Below, piece by piece: positions 19,470 to 33,600 of a DNA stretch of 40,691 bases. Made by a program: the position numbers and the translations under genes. The notes under the pieces were generated by a model. It was not told the origin of the DNA. It saw nothing but the letters and a program-made list of their open reading frames with translations, and searched no databases. The first letter of the stretch is position 1. Each line of letters opens with the position of its first letter. Source of the DNA: Chara braunii (taxonomy: Eukaryota; Streptophyta; Charophyceae; Charales; Characeae). The stretch is from assembly GCA_003427395.1 (NCBI GenBank), contig BFEA01000955.1, forward strand, positions 202,508 through 243,198. Reading direction: 5' to 3'.

Positions 19470-19626
19470 TTAAACCACCAGTACCTGGCCCAGCTACCGG
19501 CCGCGGCAAAAAAAAGAGTACAAACGTTTCTAGTCAGATGAATTTGGACGCTCCTGTAGTTGCCCGTACGTTTCCTAAAATCGCGGTGCGTTAACGGGCA
19601 CGACTCTAGGAGGTACTGGTGGTTAC
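19470..19626 (-). mobile_element. TTAA-type MITE, complete copy
   Basis: Starts TTAAACCACCAGTACCTGG and ends AGGTACTGGTGGTTAC, about 155 bp with 15-bp inverted ends. The interior (TTCCTAAAATCGCGG, CGTTAACGGGCACGACTC, GTTTCTAGTC) is the reverse complement of the element at 31942-32098 with modest divergence. The two are copies of one family about 12 kb apart. Confidence 0.8.
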
Positions 19627-19639
19627 CAACTTGCATACC

Positions 19640-19987
19640 GCAAACATGAAGGACACAATAGAAGACGCATAACCGAACACTTAGGGCAGCACAGGCATGT
19701 CAGTCCAGAGCACAAGAAGCGTCAGCAAAAGTCTAGGCAAACATTGCCTGAGAGGGAACAGTAGGACACACAACGTTCATCGGAATCGGAACGCATACAA
19801 GCAACCAGTACAGTACCAGGGACATACCATGGAGCAGAAGGGTGTGAGGGTATAAAACGGTGAGATCAGGCATCGATATCGACAACAGGTTCATACCGGG
19901 GACACATACAATGAAACCATAGGGGTGTGAGGGTATAAAATGGGGAGATAAGGCATCGATATCGACAACAGGTTAATTATAAAATTA
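19640..19987. other. 3' flank of the zinc-finger gene
   Basis: Probably holds the 3' untranslated region on the minus strand. A 70-bp segment with GGTGTGAGGGTATAAAA...GGCATCGATATCGACAACAGGTT is duplicated (about 19838-19892 and 19922-19975). No clear AATAAA on the minus strand near the stop. Confidence 0.4.
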
Positions 19988-20181
19988 TTAAGACGAGTTA
20001 CGAACCTTGCCATTCGTCTTTCCATCTTCAGCACTTCCACCATCTTGCTTGGAAGCCCCAGATGAGCTCTTGTCTCCAGGACGTTCAGCACCACAGTTCC
20101 TACGGTTGCATTTCGTCCGGAATGGATAATTTACATTCCCACATGACTTGCACGTCCAGCTACCGTCTGGAGGAGTAGGTT
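19988..20181 (-). CDS. Terminal exon with zinc finger 3
   Basis: 194 bp from the acceptor TAATGTGCAG to TAA at 19988-19990. Encodes PTPPDGSWTCKSCGNVNY then PFRTKCNRRNCGAERPGD and a Ser/Asp/Lys tail ending RNSS. Finger 3 is the most distinct, with YPFR for FAFR and CNRRNC for CNMRKC, as in the plant family. An AATAATT stretch follows the stop; the polyadenylation site was not located. Confidence 0.92.
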
Positions 20182-20503
20182 CTGCACATTAGCAAAAGCA
20201 TTGCACCGCTTCAGTCAGAGACCAAAACGCCTGGGAAATAATACACTGCTGACTAAACAGGACCATGACCAAACAGGAGTCTGTGGCGACCCCTGGCATG
20301 AACAGACAACTAAACATGAAACAAAAATATAGAGATCACAGGACATCACACTCGCACGAACATCACGAGCCTACGCCAATCAAACGGCCACAACCTATCA
20401 CGCTCTGCCCTACCACCCTATATGCTTAAGGCATAGCAGGTGCACAAACGAGTGCACGCGAAAAAGAACAAGTTCAAGGTAGCCCCGGTCACAGTACCTC
20501 CTC

Positions 20504-20562
<59 letters not shown>

Positions 20563-20936
20563 TGTGTGTTCTGGTTTTCCCCCACAACCACCCAGAGATG
20601 AGCTTTTTTTTTTTTGAAATGCCACTTCACCCAACCCACCCAAAATTTTCTTAGTACATGCAACCCTTAAAAAAAAAAAAAAAAAAAAAAAAAGGGTTTG
20701 AAGCTGATCCAACCCACCCAAGCATTTTTTTAAACTTTTCCGCCCGTGCCCAACCCACCCGCCACCCGTAAAAAAGGTTCACCCAGACCCACCCACACCC
20801 GCAAGAAAATCATTGCCCGCCCGCACCCGGGATGTAGTATCTTTTCACCCGCAGCCGGCCGTGCCCGCTATTGTCTATCCCTTCGAACATTTAGACAATA
20901 GGACATTATGACGTGACATGACAATATCAAACACGC

Positions 20937-20977
<41 letters not shown>

Positions 20978-23900
20978 CAGGAATCGCCAATGTCTCTCTC
21001 TCTCTCTCTCACTGGAATCGTCCACGTCACGGCCTTGCCTCTCTCTCTCTCTCTCTAGCATCGTATTTCACGCCTGTATGAGTGTGTTTGTGGAGTGATG
21101 CGAAAAAGTGGAGTCTGCCCCTCTCTCTCTCTCGACTGCTGCTCACGCGTAGCAACGCTGTTGCTCCCCAGGCCGTAAGTGCGTGGCTTCCCAGGGCGAC
21201 GGTGCGTGGCTCGCAGCCGCTCTGTTGCTCCCCAGGCCGTCGGTGCGTTGCCCCCCTCCTCGCTGCCCCACCACCTCCTCCCTGCTGCTGAACCATGCAA
21301 AAGTTGTGTCCTCGCTGGATGACGGCGCCAAAATTCGAAGCGCTCCAGAAGTTCAAAAGTGGGAAGCGAACCTTGCCACCTGTTGTGGTTAGGTTCTCCC
21401 CCTGTTGTTTTAATGGGAGTGAACCTCAGCATCCCGTTAGAAAGCGGTAACTCATCCAAACGTGGGTTGTGGTGCAGCCGCCAAGAGGAAAGAGCAGCAT
21501 GCAAAAAATTTGATAGAAGGTTCCTGGTTTTTTTTTTTCAGGAGGACCTCGACCGTTTTTTTTTTTTTCCAGGCAGGCCGACGACGGGACTTGACATTTC
21601 GTTCGTGCACATTCGACTTTTTTAGGCGGGTGGACATTTCGTGCAGGGATTTGGGGGAGGGGGGGTCCTAATGGGTTGTCCTGGGTCTGTGGGTCGGTTA
21701 CCCAGGCCTAGCACTCACCCACCTGTCACCCACCCACTCGGGTGACCAAGGCCTAATGTTGACCCACCTGTCACCCACCGAGGCTGCCTGGCCTTGACCC
21801 TCCCTCATCCCACCCAGGTCACCTTATCAAGACCCGCACCTGACCAAATGTCCTCGTGGGTGGGGTGGGTGCAGGTGGGTGCGGGTCTGGGTACCCGGTG
21901 CTCATCTCTGCAACAACCACTCCAATTAACTAGTAAAACCAAATCAGACTAAAAAACGAAATTGAAGCAGCTGTAGTCCTATTGCAGACAACGAAAACAC
22001 AATCCAACAATAAAACATCTCTATCTCTACAGCAAGCAACATGGGTCAGAATAGACCCATGTACATCATGCTCCGCACTCAGGGTTGATTATCAACTGCC
22101 AAAATAGCAAAGAATTGAGGCTAGAAAAACGAAATTGAAGCAGCTGTAGTCCTGCAGACAACGAAAACACATTCCAACAATAAAACGGCTTTATCTCTAC
22201 AGCAAGCAACATGGGGCATAATAGACCCATGTACATCATGCTCCGCACTCAGGCTTGATTATCAACAGCCAAAATAGCAAATTTGTGCAAAAAGGCGTTC
22301 ATTAATTCTCACATTACCAAGTGCCAATCCAATTTACCAACTCAAGCACAGAGCGGGATAATAGAATGAGAGAGAGCAATACCTGGCTGTCGCGACCCTG
22401 GTTTTGCTGCAGCAAGCTGGGTCACATAAAACACCGGACCGACCACATTTTCAAGTTAGACACGCATTCCCCATTTCCAAACTGGAAAGACAATGCTTAC
22501 AGGGGACACGAATCCGGCAGGACTCGCAAAACCACGAAAGACAAATGCTCACAGGTGAGACAATCCGGCAGGACCCGCAAAACCACTTCAATGTTAGATA
22601 TCACTACCTCAGGCAAAATACTCCATACACAGTACCTCATGCATGACCCCAAAACCACTTCGACAATCGATATCAGTACCTCAGTCCAAGTACTGCATGA
22701 ACAGTACCTCAGGCATGACCCCGTCACGAAGTCCACATTTGTATCATGGTCTACACAGAGCACTCAAGGCCCCAGCAAACGAAAGACTAGAAAGCAATGC
22801 CCCATAACCCTTACCGTGACATTCTCAGCTGGTGTATATACACAGGAACAAATTGTATATAAACAAGAAACAGTAAAATACAGATGTTCCCCGATGAGGA
22901 GAAATCAGTTTTTTCAACAGAAAAAAGAAAGACAAAAAAAGCGATGTAATACACATGCTCACTCAACAGGAGAAACTCCGTATACCCTTCCACATCAGCT
23001 TGCAGAGCTAAGCCTACATGTATAACCAGGCTTGCATTTGTACGAGAAAACGTATCCATTAACCGCACAACTTATTCATTAAAAAAGACCACAGTTACAC
23101 ATGATACCTCAACAAGGGCAGATAAGGGCAGACTGTAAACCATAGGAAGCCTGGAATAATGAGAATCCATCAGATGGAAGTAGCAGAAACACAGAACAAA
23201 GTCACCAAGTTAAGAATCTAAGATGTGAAGTGCCAATCAGGTAATTCAACAGGCGCATAAACTCAAAAGATCCCAGCCCATGACAAAATCAGGTCTACTA
23301 TTATTGACATGAAGCGAAATGTCATTTTCATAAGATAAACCAACAATACGTTAAAAAAGGACCACCTAAGAAGTGATGCAGAACCATCTCAATCGCTAGT
23401 CGCACACATGGAACACTGGCAGCTGACTAGGGACTTATAAATGAGACACAAAAGCCAACAAGAAAAAACACTTATTCTTTTGCAAGGCCATATGAGGCAT
23501 CAAATCGTACATCGACAAGAGTGTGAAGCACAGGATCACCACAGCTGTGATGCAGAACCATCCAATACAGCCCCATATGACATTGAATCACGCCAGCTGA
23601 CCTAGGACTTGGTATACATGGGACACAATCCCCACAAGAAAATCCCCTGCTCTTCCTTTTCAAGGCCATACAAGGCATCAAATGATATGCTACATCTACA
23701 AGAATGTGAAGCAGAGGATCACCCCAGGTATTGTGCAGAACCATCCACTCCAGCCCCATACGACATGCAAGCATGGCCGCTGACAACGGACACAGACCCG
23801 CAATAAACACCCCTGTTATTCTTCTGCAAGACCATACAAGGCATATCAAATAGGCCTAAACAATCGATACCTCTTCCTGCCCACCACCGTTGACCCCAAA

Positions 23901-24763
23901 CAGCAGCTACCACTTTCTCTCCTAACGGCAGAGGATTTCCCTCTTGGAGCAAAAGAGGAAAAGGCTTCACTATCAAGTCTCCTCATCAATCACAACTGCT
24001 TCGCAGATACATACATTCATATAACTAACTGTTGTCTCTTCAATTAAGAGGAGCCCACCTCACCCCACCAAGTGCCACTATCATCCCAATGCTGGCCCAC
24101 TTCCTTTAGAGACAGAAGAAGGTTAAGGACTGGTAATCACTGGACTCACCGCAGCTGCGATATCTGGTTTGGCAGCCCCGCACTTTCTCATATTACACGT
24201 CGTTCTGAACGCAAAGTTCGTGTTCCCACACTCTTTACAAACCCAGTCCCCTTCAGAGAACCCATTTGGGCCTGCAAACAAAGCACAGCACCATACACGC
24301 GTCAGGCCTTTTACCTTCAGAGAAAGGAAACATTCATACAAACAAACCAATTACCCTACCCAGCCCACAGGAGATGAAGCGAACTTTATCACTTGCCATG
24401 TGGTCACGAACTGACGGCACAATCTTCCGCCACCAAGCATCCTTGATCCTTTCCTTGATGACCCGTCGCAGCTCAGATGCAAAAAAATCAGGACCACCAA
24501 CGAACTTCCCTCTTCTTTTATTGCAACAACCATCTTACCTACTGTTAATAGTTTTCCTTAAAGAAACGTTTTATTACTGTGCAGTGTGCAGCGAAACACA
24601 CAGGTGTAGTCTGGTGTAGTCTGAGAACTCCGCATTTTACAGAGGACATCATGTCCTGATGATCTGATTGCTGTGAATTCCATTTCCGAGTGTAATTGAA
24701 ACGCTTTCAGAATATGTGTGATCGGCCACGGTTATATACAGTGTGTGCTCACCTTCTGAGTTC

Positions 24764-24799
<36 letters not shown>

Positions 24800-26050
24800 G
24801 TAGCATCCTAGGGGCTGCTACATGGGCTCTTCATGCCCCATATTTTCCTTTCCAGCCCCCTGGCCGCACAGCACATTTGACTGAACACTGGGTGCGCCAC
24901 AGCCATTTTTTGGGCCTACGTTCAGAGTCTTCAGACCCTTTGCCCCGTCCACTTTATTTGTTCACTTATTTTTGCTGCGCGAGTTTGGGGCTGGGTTTTG
25001 TCTGCACTATTTGTCTGTTTCAGATGCGTGTCAGTTCGGACTTTTCTTTTGTCCAAACAGGCATATGCCTGTTTCGTCCCAGTGGACTTCTGTTTCGGCC
25101 GTCATAGGCGAGGTTCGGGTTCGTCCGTATTTGGGTTGCCTGGGAATTGGGACCCAGGCAGGCCGTTCCTGGCAAGGATCATAGGACCAGGACTTGGGCC
25201 TGTGATCAGGACCATCAATCGGACATCAGATCCAGCGGTCTTGAATGCAGATTAGTACTGCTCACGCAGGGCCAGCGGTATAACGACCCCACTCGGGCTG
25301 GAGCCTCAGTTGGGCATCACGCTGCTCGAGAAGAGCCAGTTTCGGGAGAGCTGCGATAGAGCAGCAGTGGAGTAGTAGAGTAGGCTGGAGTGGAGAGGTT
25401 GGAAGAGGCCATGTCCACGAGGGAGTGAGAGACTTACATGGGAGCAATAGCTGGGACTTCATACCGGTCATGGGACCATCCTTAAACAGCGATCTGCCTC
25501 AGGAGTCGTCACTTTCACCGATCATATTTGTGACATCATCAGGAGCGTGCAAGAGGGGAGCTCTTTTTCCTCTCCTTCACCTGATTCTTCTCCACTACTC
25601 CAAGCCACTATTCTTCTTCTCCTTCTCCTCCCTTGTTCTATTCTTCTTCAGAGAGAGAGACGGATTTCAGTCCGTGACTATTTAGGGCCTATGTGCACAC
25701 AGGATCTCATTCAACATTCTCTGAGGACAGACATTGGCTGGACACTTAACAAGAGACGATTTCTTGGACAACTACGACTACTCGTCTTCTCTCCCCTCTC
25801 TATCTTCCTCTTCCTCCCCATTCATCATCCGTTGTTTCTTTCCCATGTGTGTGTGCAACATTTGTGTATGATTTCGCTGTGTGACATGTGTGACAGTGAT
25901 TGTGCGAGTCGAGTCTGGATCTGATGTGTCAGGTCATGTTGCCGAGTCTTCCACTGCGCTACACTGCATTATATCGTTCTGTGCCGAGTCCTGTTCATTA
26001 CACCGGCGCTCCTTGGACATGTGCATCGCTCACCTTCAGACAAGCATGCA

Positions 26051-26128
<78 letters not shown>

Positions 26129-26383
26129 ATTGAAATCCCCTCTCATTTAACAATAGAGATACCCACTTCGGACCTCTCTCTCCCCCCCATCTCTCTCACG
26201 CACACAATAGAGATACCCACTTCGGACTCTCTCTCCCCCCCATCTCTCTCACGCACACAATAGAGATACCCACTTCGCACCTCTCACACAATTAAATCCC
26301 CACTCTCACTTGACAACAGAGATACCCAGTTCGCACCTCTCTCTACCTCTATCTTATCTCTCACACACACACACATACAGTAA

Positions 26384-26420
<37 letters not shown>

Positions 26421-26621
26421 ACAATAGAGATACCCACTTCGCACCTCTCTCTAACACACACTCAATCACACTCACACACACACACAATTAAAACCCCTCA
26501 TTTAACAACAGAGATACCCACTTCTCATTTAACAACATTGATACCCACTTGGCACCTCTCTCTCTCTCTACAACAGAGATACCCACTTCTCATTTACCAA
26601 CATTGATACCCACTTGGCACC

Positions 26622-26666
<45 letters not shown>

Positions 26667-26716
26667 TACAATAAAACCCCTCTCTCTCTCGATTAAACAA
26701 TGTAGATCCTCACTTC

Positions 26717-26749
<33 letters not shown>

Positions 26750-27614
26750 AGACACCCACACACAAACAGCAAAATCTCCACTATCCCCTCTCTCAAACAA
26801 TAACAACCCACTTCACCCTCTCACTCTCTCAAAGATAAAATCCTCTCTCAATACAATACAAATCTACAATATGCACCTCTCCCCCTCTCTCTAAAATGAT
26901 TGATCTATCCTCCTTTTTTCCCCCAAAAAGAGAACACAGGATGATGGATCAGGCAGGAACAAAAAACAGGCAAGGGGTGGAGGAAGGTCTGGAGAAACAT
27001 CAGCGTGGGCACGGGGAGGAGGTCAAGTGGTGGTAGAAGGTCGGGCTGACGTCGGAGGTCAGGATGATAGAAGGTTGGGCTGAGGTCCGTGGAGGCCAGG
27101 AGGAGGAGGCTGGGCAGAGGAGGTCAGCAAAAGCGAGGGTGGAGGGTGTGCATCAGAGGAGATCGGCGGGGTTAGGGTGGAGGTGGGAGGATAGGTCAGG
27201 CAGAGGGTACGAGAAAAGCAGGCAGTCCAGGCAGGGGGTAAGTGAGTAGAAGGCCAGGCAGGGGACGAGGTCGGGCAAAGCAAGACATGGAGATTGACTT
27301 ACCTTGTGTGTGCATTGTGTATCCGCACCCTCCGCTCGTTTCCCACTTCCTAACAACCCTCCCCCTCCCTCTCCCCCCCCCCTCCTCCCTCTCCCTCTCC
27401 TCTCTCGCTCTGTAAACACATAATTACCCAGGCACACATGGATGAAGTTAATCTGATTCCCCGCCCTTCATCTTCATCAAAGGACTAAGGTCACAAGCCA
27501 CGTCTCCGTCAGCTTCCAGATCCTGGCACAGGTTTCAGATGTCCTTCACCAAGCTCCACCTCCCCCGCTCGCAATCCGGATAGCAACGTTTTGCTGATAG
27601 CGTTGACCGTTCTC

Positions 27615-27659
<45 letters not shown>

Positions 27660-30600
27660 AGTAGCTGATGACACATCTGATGTAGTTGAATGACACGGTG
27701 GACGTAGCGGATGAGGTAATGAAGTGCATCGCGTGTCCGTGTGTGTTGTATGTTATATGTGTGAGCTGAGCATACGTGTGCAGGTATGTGTACCAACCAC
27801 AGTCCGAGTAGCGAGTAAAGTTCGTTGGCATGACACGGTGGTGCAGCGGACAAAATAACCTTTACCAGCCACCTAAGCCTTCCTACCGGGTACCAAGATC
27901 AGGGCCATCAAAACAGCCCTACCGGGCTGTGAGTCTGGATTGCCACTTAATCTGAAAATCGCAAGACCTCATGATGATCATAGCCATCAGTTCTTGGAAT
28001 CAAAATCACAAGTCCAGACAGCCAGTGGCCTGAAACCATGCAATCTGAAAATCGTAAAGACCGTGCAATGATCACTGCCATCAGTCCGCACACTACCTAA
28101 AAATCAGAAGACCACATGATTGCAGCTAGCAACCCCGTTGGATGCCGCGGCTCGGATCTGAGATTTTTACACCCTTGCAACGATCAGGGCTGTCGGTCTA
28201 TTTTAGGGCCCTACAGTAAGTATGTGAAATGTGTTTTTCCATAAGAGGCAAGTCCCCAAATGCAGAGCGTCAATCCCTTCAACCAACTCTAGAACCGAGC
28301 GCCAGAACGAATCCCATCCCACCCATAGCATTCAATCAATACGGCCCAACACCACGTTCCACACAGCACATCCTTCCCAACAGTCCAACTGAATGTGCAG
28401 AAGAAGATATTCACGATAGAGTTGCAGGAATGTACTGCAACAGACAGAGCGAACAGAAGAAGAGATTCACGATAGAGTTGCCAGAAGGGACTGCAACAAA
28501 CATAGTGAGAACACAAAACCGGTGTGCTATAAATTTTCATATCGAGGAAGAAGAACCCGGCACAAGAAAAGGGAATTAAAGCAACTCGTTGAGACATACA
28601 ATACACTTAGAGCCGCTTACCTCCTCTCCTCTTCCGAGAGATGTCTTCTTGTGGGAATACTGGAGGACCTCTTGGTGCCATCGACATACCATAATATCCA
28701 ATGCCATCAGAGGGATTCTGCACATACTCCGGCTGTTACAGGGGCATAGCAATCAACCAGGTACACATTCATTAGCAATGAGTCAATGACATAGCGCAGT
28801 GAGATACAGAACAACAAGGTGGAGTCGTCAAATGCTACACCTCATCAAACAATAGCAGCACCTGACGCACTGGCAAACTCTCTCTGCTCCCTCCCTACAC
28901 ATTTTACATGAAGCTGTATGGACGACAAGCTGCAGACGTGTTTTCGCAATCATCCTAGTGGCACTTGATGAGCACTGTGAGATACAGAACACCAAGGTGT
29001 CCTCCAATACAAGCAGCACCACGTCAAACAATTAACAGATCCGTCCCTACACAGTTTGAGTGAAGCTGCATGGATGCCAAGCTGCGGAAGAAGGGTTTTA
29101 ACAAATCATCCTAGCATCACTTAATAACCAAGGCATCCAGAAAATGGTCACCTGGTAATTAGCATCCCCTGTTACGGACCCAAGACAAACAGTGCACTGC
29201 CATTGCATCCTCAATGACGGAGCAGAGCAAAGTCACACTGTCGTACACCTTTCTTAACACGCTTTACTGCCGTCTACACCTGAATAGCACTAGCAGTGAG
29301 CAAAAAAAAAAAAAAAACTCACATTGCAGCTGCATCAGGGCAACTTTCACTCTAGCTACCGCAATAACGGCCTTGCGTTGTGGTCAGGGCAAGATAGAAA
29401 GAAAGCACATACCAGTTCCATAGAACATTACGCTGGTGTCGCATTTCGCACACTGTGAGAAAGAGGATTTTTTTTTCAATCGGTCCAGGGTGCAGTAGAG
29501 GGTGTATGCCAGGCCTCAGGAGGTGCCCATAATACTCATCCATTGGGAGGTCGAATAAATTACTTTCCATGTTAAACAAGATAACGGCAGAGGCTGGACC
29601 ATGTCCTTCATAGTGTTTGCTAAGCAGAGAAAAAACTTTTGATTTCAGTTCGTATAGTTGGAAGTATATATTGCATAGAACATAACACATATCTCATCAA
29701 GATTTTCTCGTCACACAGCATTCTGAGAAAAAGACTTCATTCAAAAGGCCATCAGCACCTTCTTTACACAAACACCACTCGCAGTGATGTCCAAAACTGA
29801 TATTATATTCCACTTCCTGCTAATGAAACACACCAGCAAACACTGCAAATTCCAATAAGAAGCCCAATGGCACCCCCACACCATGATTTACCAACTATGG
29901 TTTTTGCAATGAAATCACTTAACGATCTGTTCATGTGGGCTTTCCGCCAGTTTCAACATCCAAGACATCATCTGTTACAAACCCATGAGAAAGTCAAATC
30001 ACATACCGGCGGTGGCCGCCCAAGATTATAATCAACAGCAGGGGGACCGTAGCCAGGACCACCTGCACCGATGCCCAAACAATACACAAGAAATAAAAAA
30101 AAACAAGTCACCAAAGAAAGATTAGACAACAGAGTCCCACAACCACCGGCTACAAATACCCAATCAACAGTCATTTCAACTCATCTCAACTCTTTTAGCG
30201 TGCCCATTAGGAAATAACTAGCATCGAGCTCATCTTAAACCACTAGTACCTACGCCAGCATTGGGAAAATAGGGAAAAGTAGCAGTTTTCATAAAGTCCT
30301 TAAAATTCAGAGGCCGGCCCCGACGACGACGACGGCTGCCATTGACAAACCTGATCGGCGAACATCGCTTCGTTTCCACCTCCAACGGCTGCCATTGACA
30401 AATCTGATCGGCGAACATCGTTTCGTTTCCACCTCCGAAAAGGCCGGAGGCCCACACGAGGCGCGCTATTTTCCCACACGATGAAGGTACTAGTGGTTTA
30501 AAGCATATTTCTCAACATCGTTTACCTTGACCAGACAAGTGTTTCCCAAGCGAGATTTTCTCAATTCTTTTTTAAAAATGAAGCTATATTCTTCTCTCTA

Positions 30601-33600
30601 TTCCACCTTTCACTATCTGCCTACCACTACTCTCCTAATAAGCCTATACAGGGGACCCCTGCAAAGCGCATAATACATCAAAACATGCAAACCGGCACAT
30701 TGAAATACCGACAGCTGCAAAAAACACGGAAGAAACTTTTGTGGACGGCCCACCCGTTCTGGCGGTTTTAAGGGGGTAGGGCAGAAAATTTTACAGAAGG
30801 CCTAGCCCGTTCTGGTGGTTTAATTGGGCTAGGGGATTGTCCTTAACCTTAGTGTTAATCTGCTTCCACCACAACAGAGTTTCTATTAGCAAACGTACAG
30901 TGTGTATGATTCAACCACAAAGACCGCCCCCCCCTCCCCTCCCCCAACCCCCCTCTTTCTTGAAGTGAGGCGATCAGATCTGCCTCTCCTCATCCTTTGT
31001 TTCTTTCTTCACTTTTTCCTGATTCTTAATTCTCTCTATCCTGGCAACATTCTTCGACTCTATTCAATGGCATCACATCCACGCTACATCTTTTCATTTC
31101 CTCGAGTACATTAAACATCATAGCAGAGATGGTGTGAGCAGTGTTTTCATTTCCCTGAATACATTGAAGAACATAGCAGAGCGAGTGTGAGCAGCTCAGC
31201 ACACGTACCGATTCCAGGACCCATTATTCCGGACGGCTGTGGATTGTATCCACCCATGGGTGGACCTTGGTCATAGAACATCAGCGGCGTGGGCCCAATC
31301 TGACTCCCATAACTGGGCATTGGAGGCGCACCTCCAGGACCACCAACATATACCGGTTGTGTGGGATCGTACATCGGCGGTTGAGGAGGTCGCTGCAGAG
31401 CCAAAGCAATACATGACAAGCACAAGATCAGACATGGACCACACAAAGCAAACAGAGCTTGATGATCAAATCCACATCCTTCCACACATTCATTCCCACC
31501 ACAATCGTTTCACACAAACACCATTCATTCGAAAAGCACACTCGTGTCCCACTAAAGATGACAAGGTTATGCGTTATAGTTTCTCAATCACGGATAAATA
31601 AATATACAACGCCACAGACGTCACACAAAAGAGGATGCCCTACAGCACACACAACCGTCCTCGGACACGATCTGTTCTGTATGTCGCACACTGCCTCCTT
31701 TACTTCGCCTATTACACCACATTTTTTTCTTTTTTTTGGTTTTTGCTTAACCATTACTAGTACCTTTGTCGGTTTGGAAAATACTGGGCCAGGAGGCCAA
31801 AAGGAAACGACGGCCGCCGATCAGATTTAGCCGAATGACAACCAAGTTCATAACATATCAACGGCAGACATTGTCAGGCCCACCCTCCTAAACTTCGGGA
31901 CTAGGCTAAAACTTGTCGACTAGACGGAAAGGTACTAGTGGTTAAACCACCAGTACTTCCTAGAGCCGTGCCCATTAACGCACCACGATTTTAGGAAACG
32001 TACGGGCCACTACAGGAGGGACCAGATTCATCCGACTAGAAATGTTTCTACTCTATTTTTTTCGGCGGGCAATAGCGTGGCCAAGTACTAGTAGTTTAGC
32101 TTCCCCAATTGCACTGCATCTACTTAGACCAGAAAAGGTCCTGAGCATCCCGGGCAGCCCAGACGTTCCGCCCCATTTTTTGCACGATTCATTATCTTTG
32201 CCTGAGCGTGGAGAGTTCAAGGACATATCTTTTTAGTTTTCTTTTCACTTCCTTTTCTTGAAGGGCCACGGCCTCTTAGATATCTTTTGGTCATCTGATT
32301 ACATCTGGATTCAAACTTGGGTCCGTATTTCAACAGTGCATTGTGTGTACTAACTGAGCTGGGTCCGTCAGTAGCTGTTTTTTCTTTACCCATCTCCTAG
32401 ATCTCGTCGAACAACTCACAGCCGAATACAAAGGACTACACAAATACAAGTTAAAATCCCATAATATACATAAAACGTCCCATACAATACAAAAAAATAT
32501 AGCACGCATCAAAGCTGTGCACCGGCGGGCCTAGTTCAGTTGATAACCATGAACTGTTGAAATGTAGACCTAAGTTCGAATCCAGATGGAACTACATCAA
32601 ATCAGAACTTTCTGGGCCCACCAGTTCCAGGATGGTACCTCAAGGCGGTCGCCCTTTCAAAAAAGGGCGGAAAGGGGAAAAAAAGCTCTCATATAATTGA
32701 AATAAAGGTGAGATGCAACGCTTTGGACTTCGGTCAGAGTATGGAAGACGAAGGACTTCAAACTGCACGTATCAAAAGCTGCAACACTTCAAATTGGGCC
32801 TCGCTATAATGCACGTATAGAATGCGCAAAATGAGAATGATCTTCCGTTGGAACATAGGACGATACACCGCCATTTTTTTCTATGTTCCTACGGCCCATA
32901 TTTTCGTGTTTTGTGTATGTGGGGAGAAGTGCAGCGAGGCCCATTATCACCAATGTGCGCTGAAGGAGTTCAGGCATAGATAAGGACTCAACTGCCCGGG
33001 CATAACATGTCAGACTACAGAGCTCGGGCCTCACTAACACCGATGACCCTTCAGAAACGAAAATACCACAGCTCATTGCACTTAAAAACGAATCACGATG
33101 CAGAGGAAATTGCTGTGAGATGATACGCAATCCTGAAACCGTTCACGCAATCCTGAAACAGTTCACACGGAGAGAGACAGACCATTGCGCTTAAACACGG
33201 ATCACGATGCAGAGGACATTGCTGCTCCGATGAGACGCAATCCTGACACCGTTCACAACAATGACTTAGAAAAGAGCACATGCAAGAGAACAAATAACAG
33301 AGAGAGGGAGGGAGAAAAAGACGGCAACACCGACTTCAAAAAGATCAACAAGAGTCCATCGCAACAAGAACTCAAATTTGCCATGCCACGCCACCCTGTT
33401 CCGCCGAACACAACGCACCCTAATCGTGAGTGAATACAAACTGTAATTCCGGTCCAATACGACGAAAGGGGGCGTTGGATTCGTCATAAGACGGTCACAG
33501 GGTACACGACCAAACAAGACCTACGTCAACCTCTTCCCCCTCCTTCCCCCCTCTTCCCCTCCTCCCACCCTTCCTTTCTCTGGTCTCCTCCACCCGTCCC

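Noticed and set aside
25881-26150. Frames of S-L and H-T repeats as coding
   Set aside because: They translate CT and CA microsatellites only.
29352-29690. 112-codon minus-strand frame as an extra exon of the zinc-finger gene
   Set aside because: Flanking exons already join in phase and the frame has no matching linker sequence or good splice edges.
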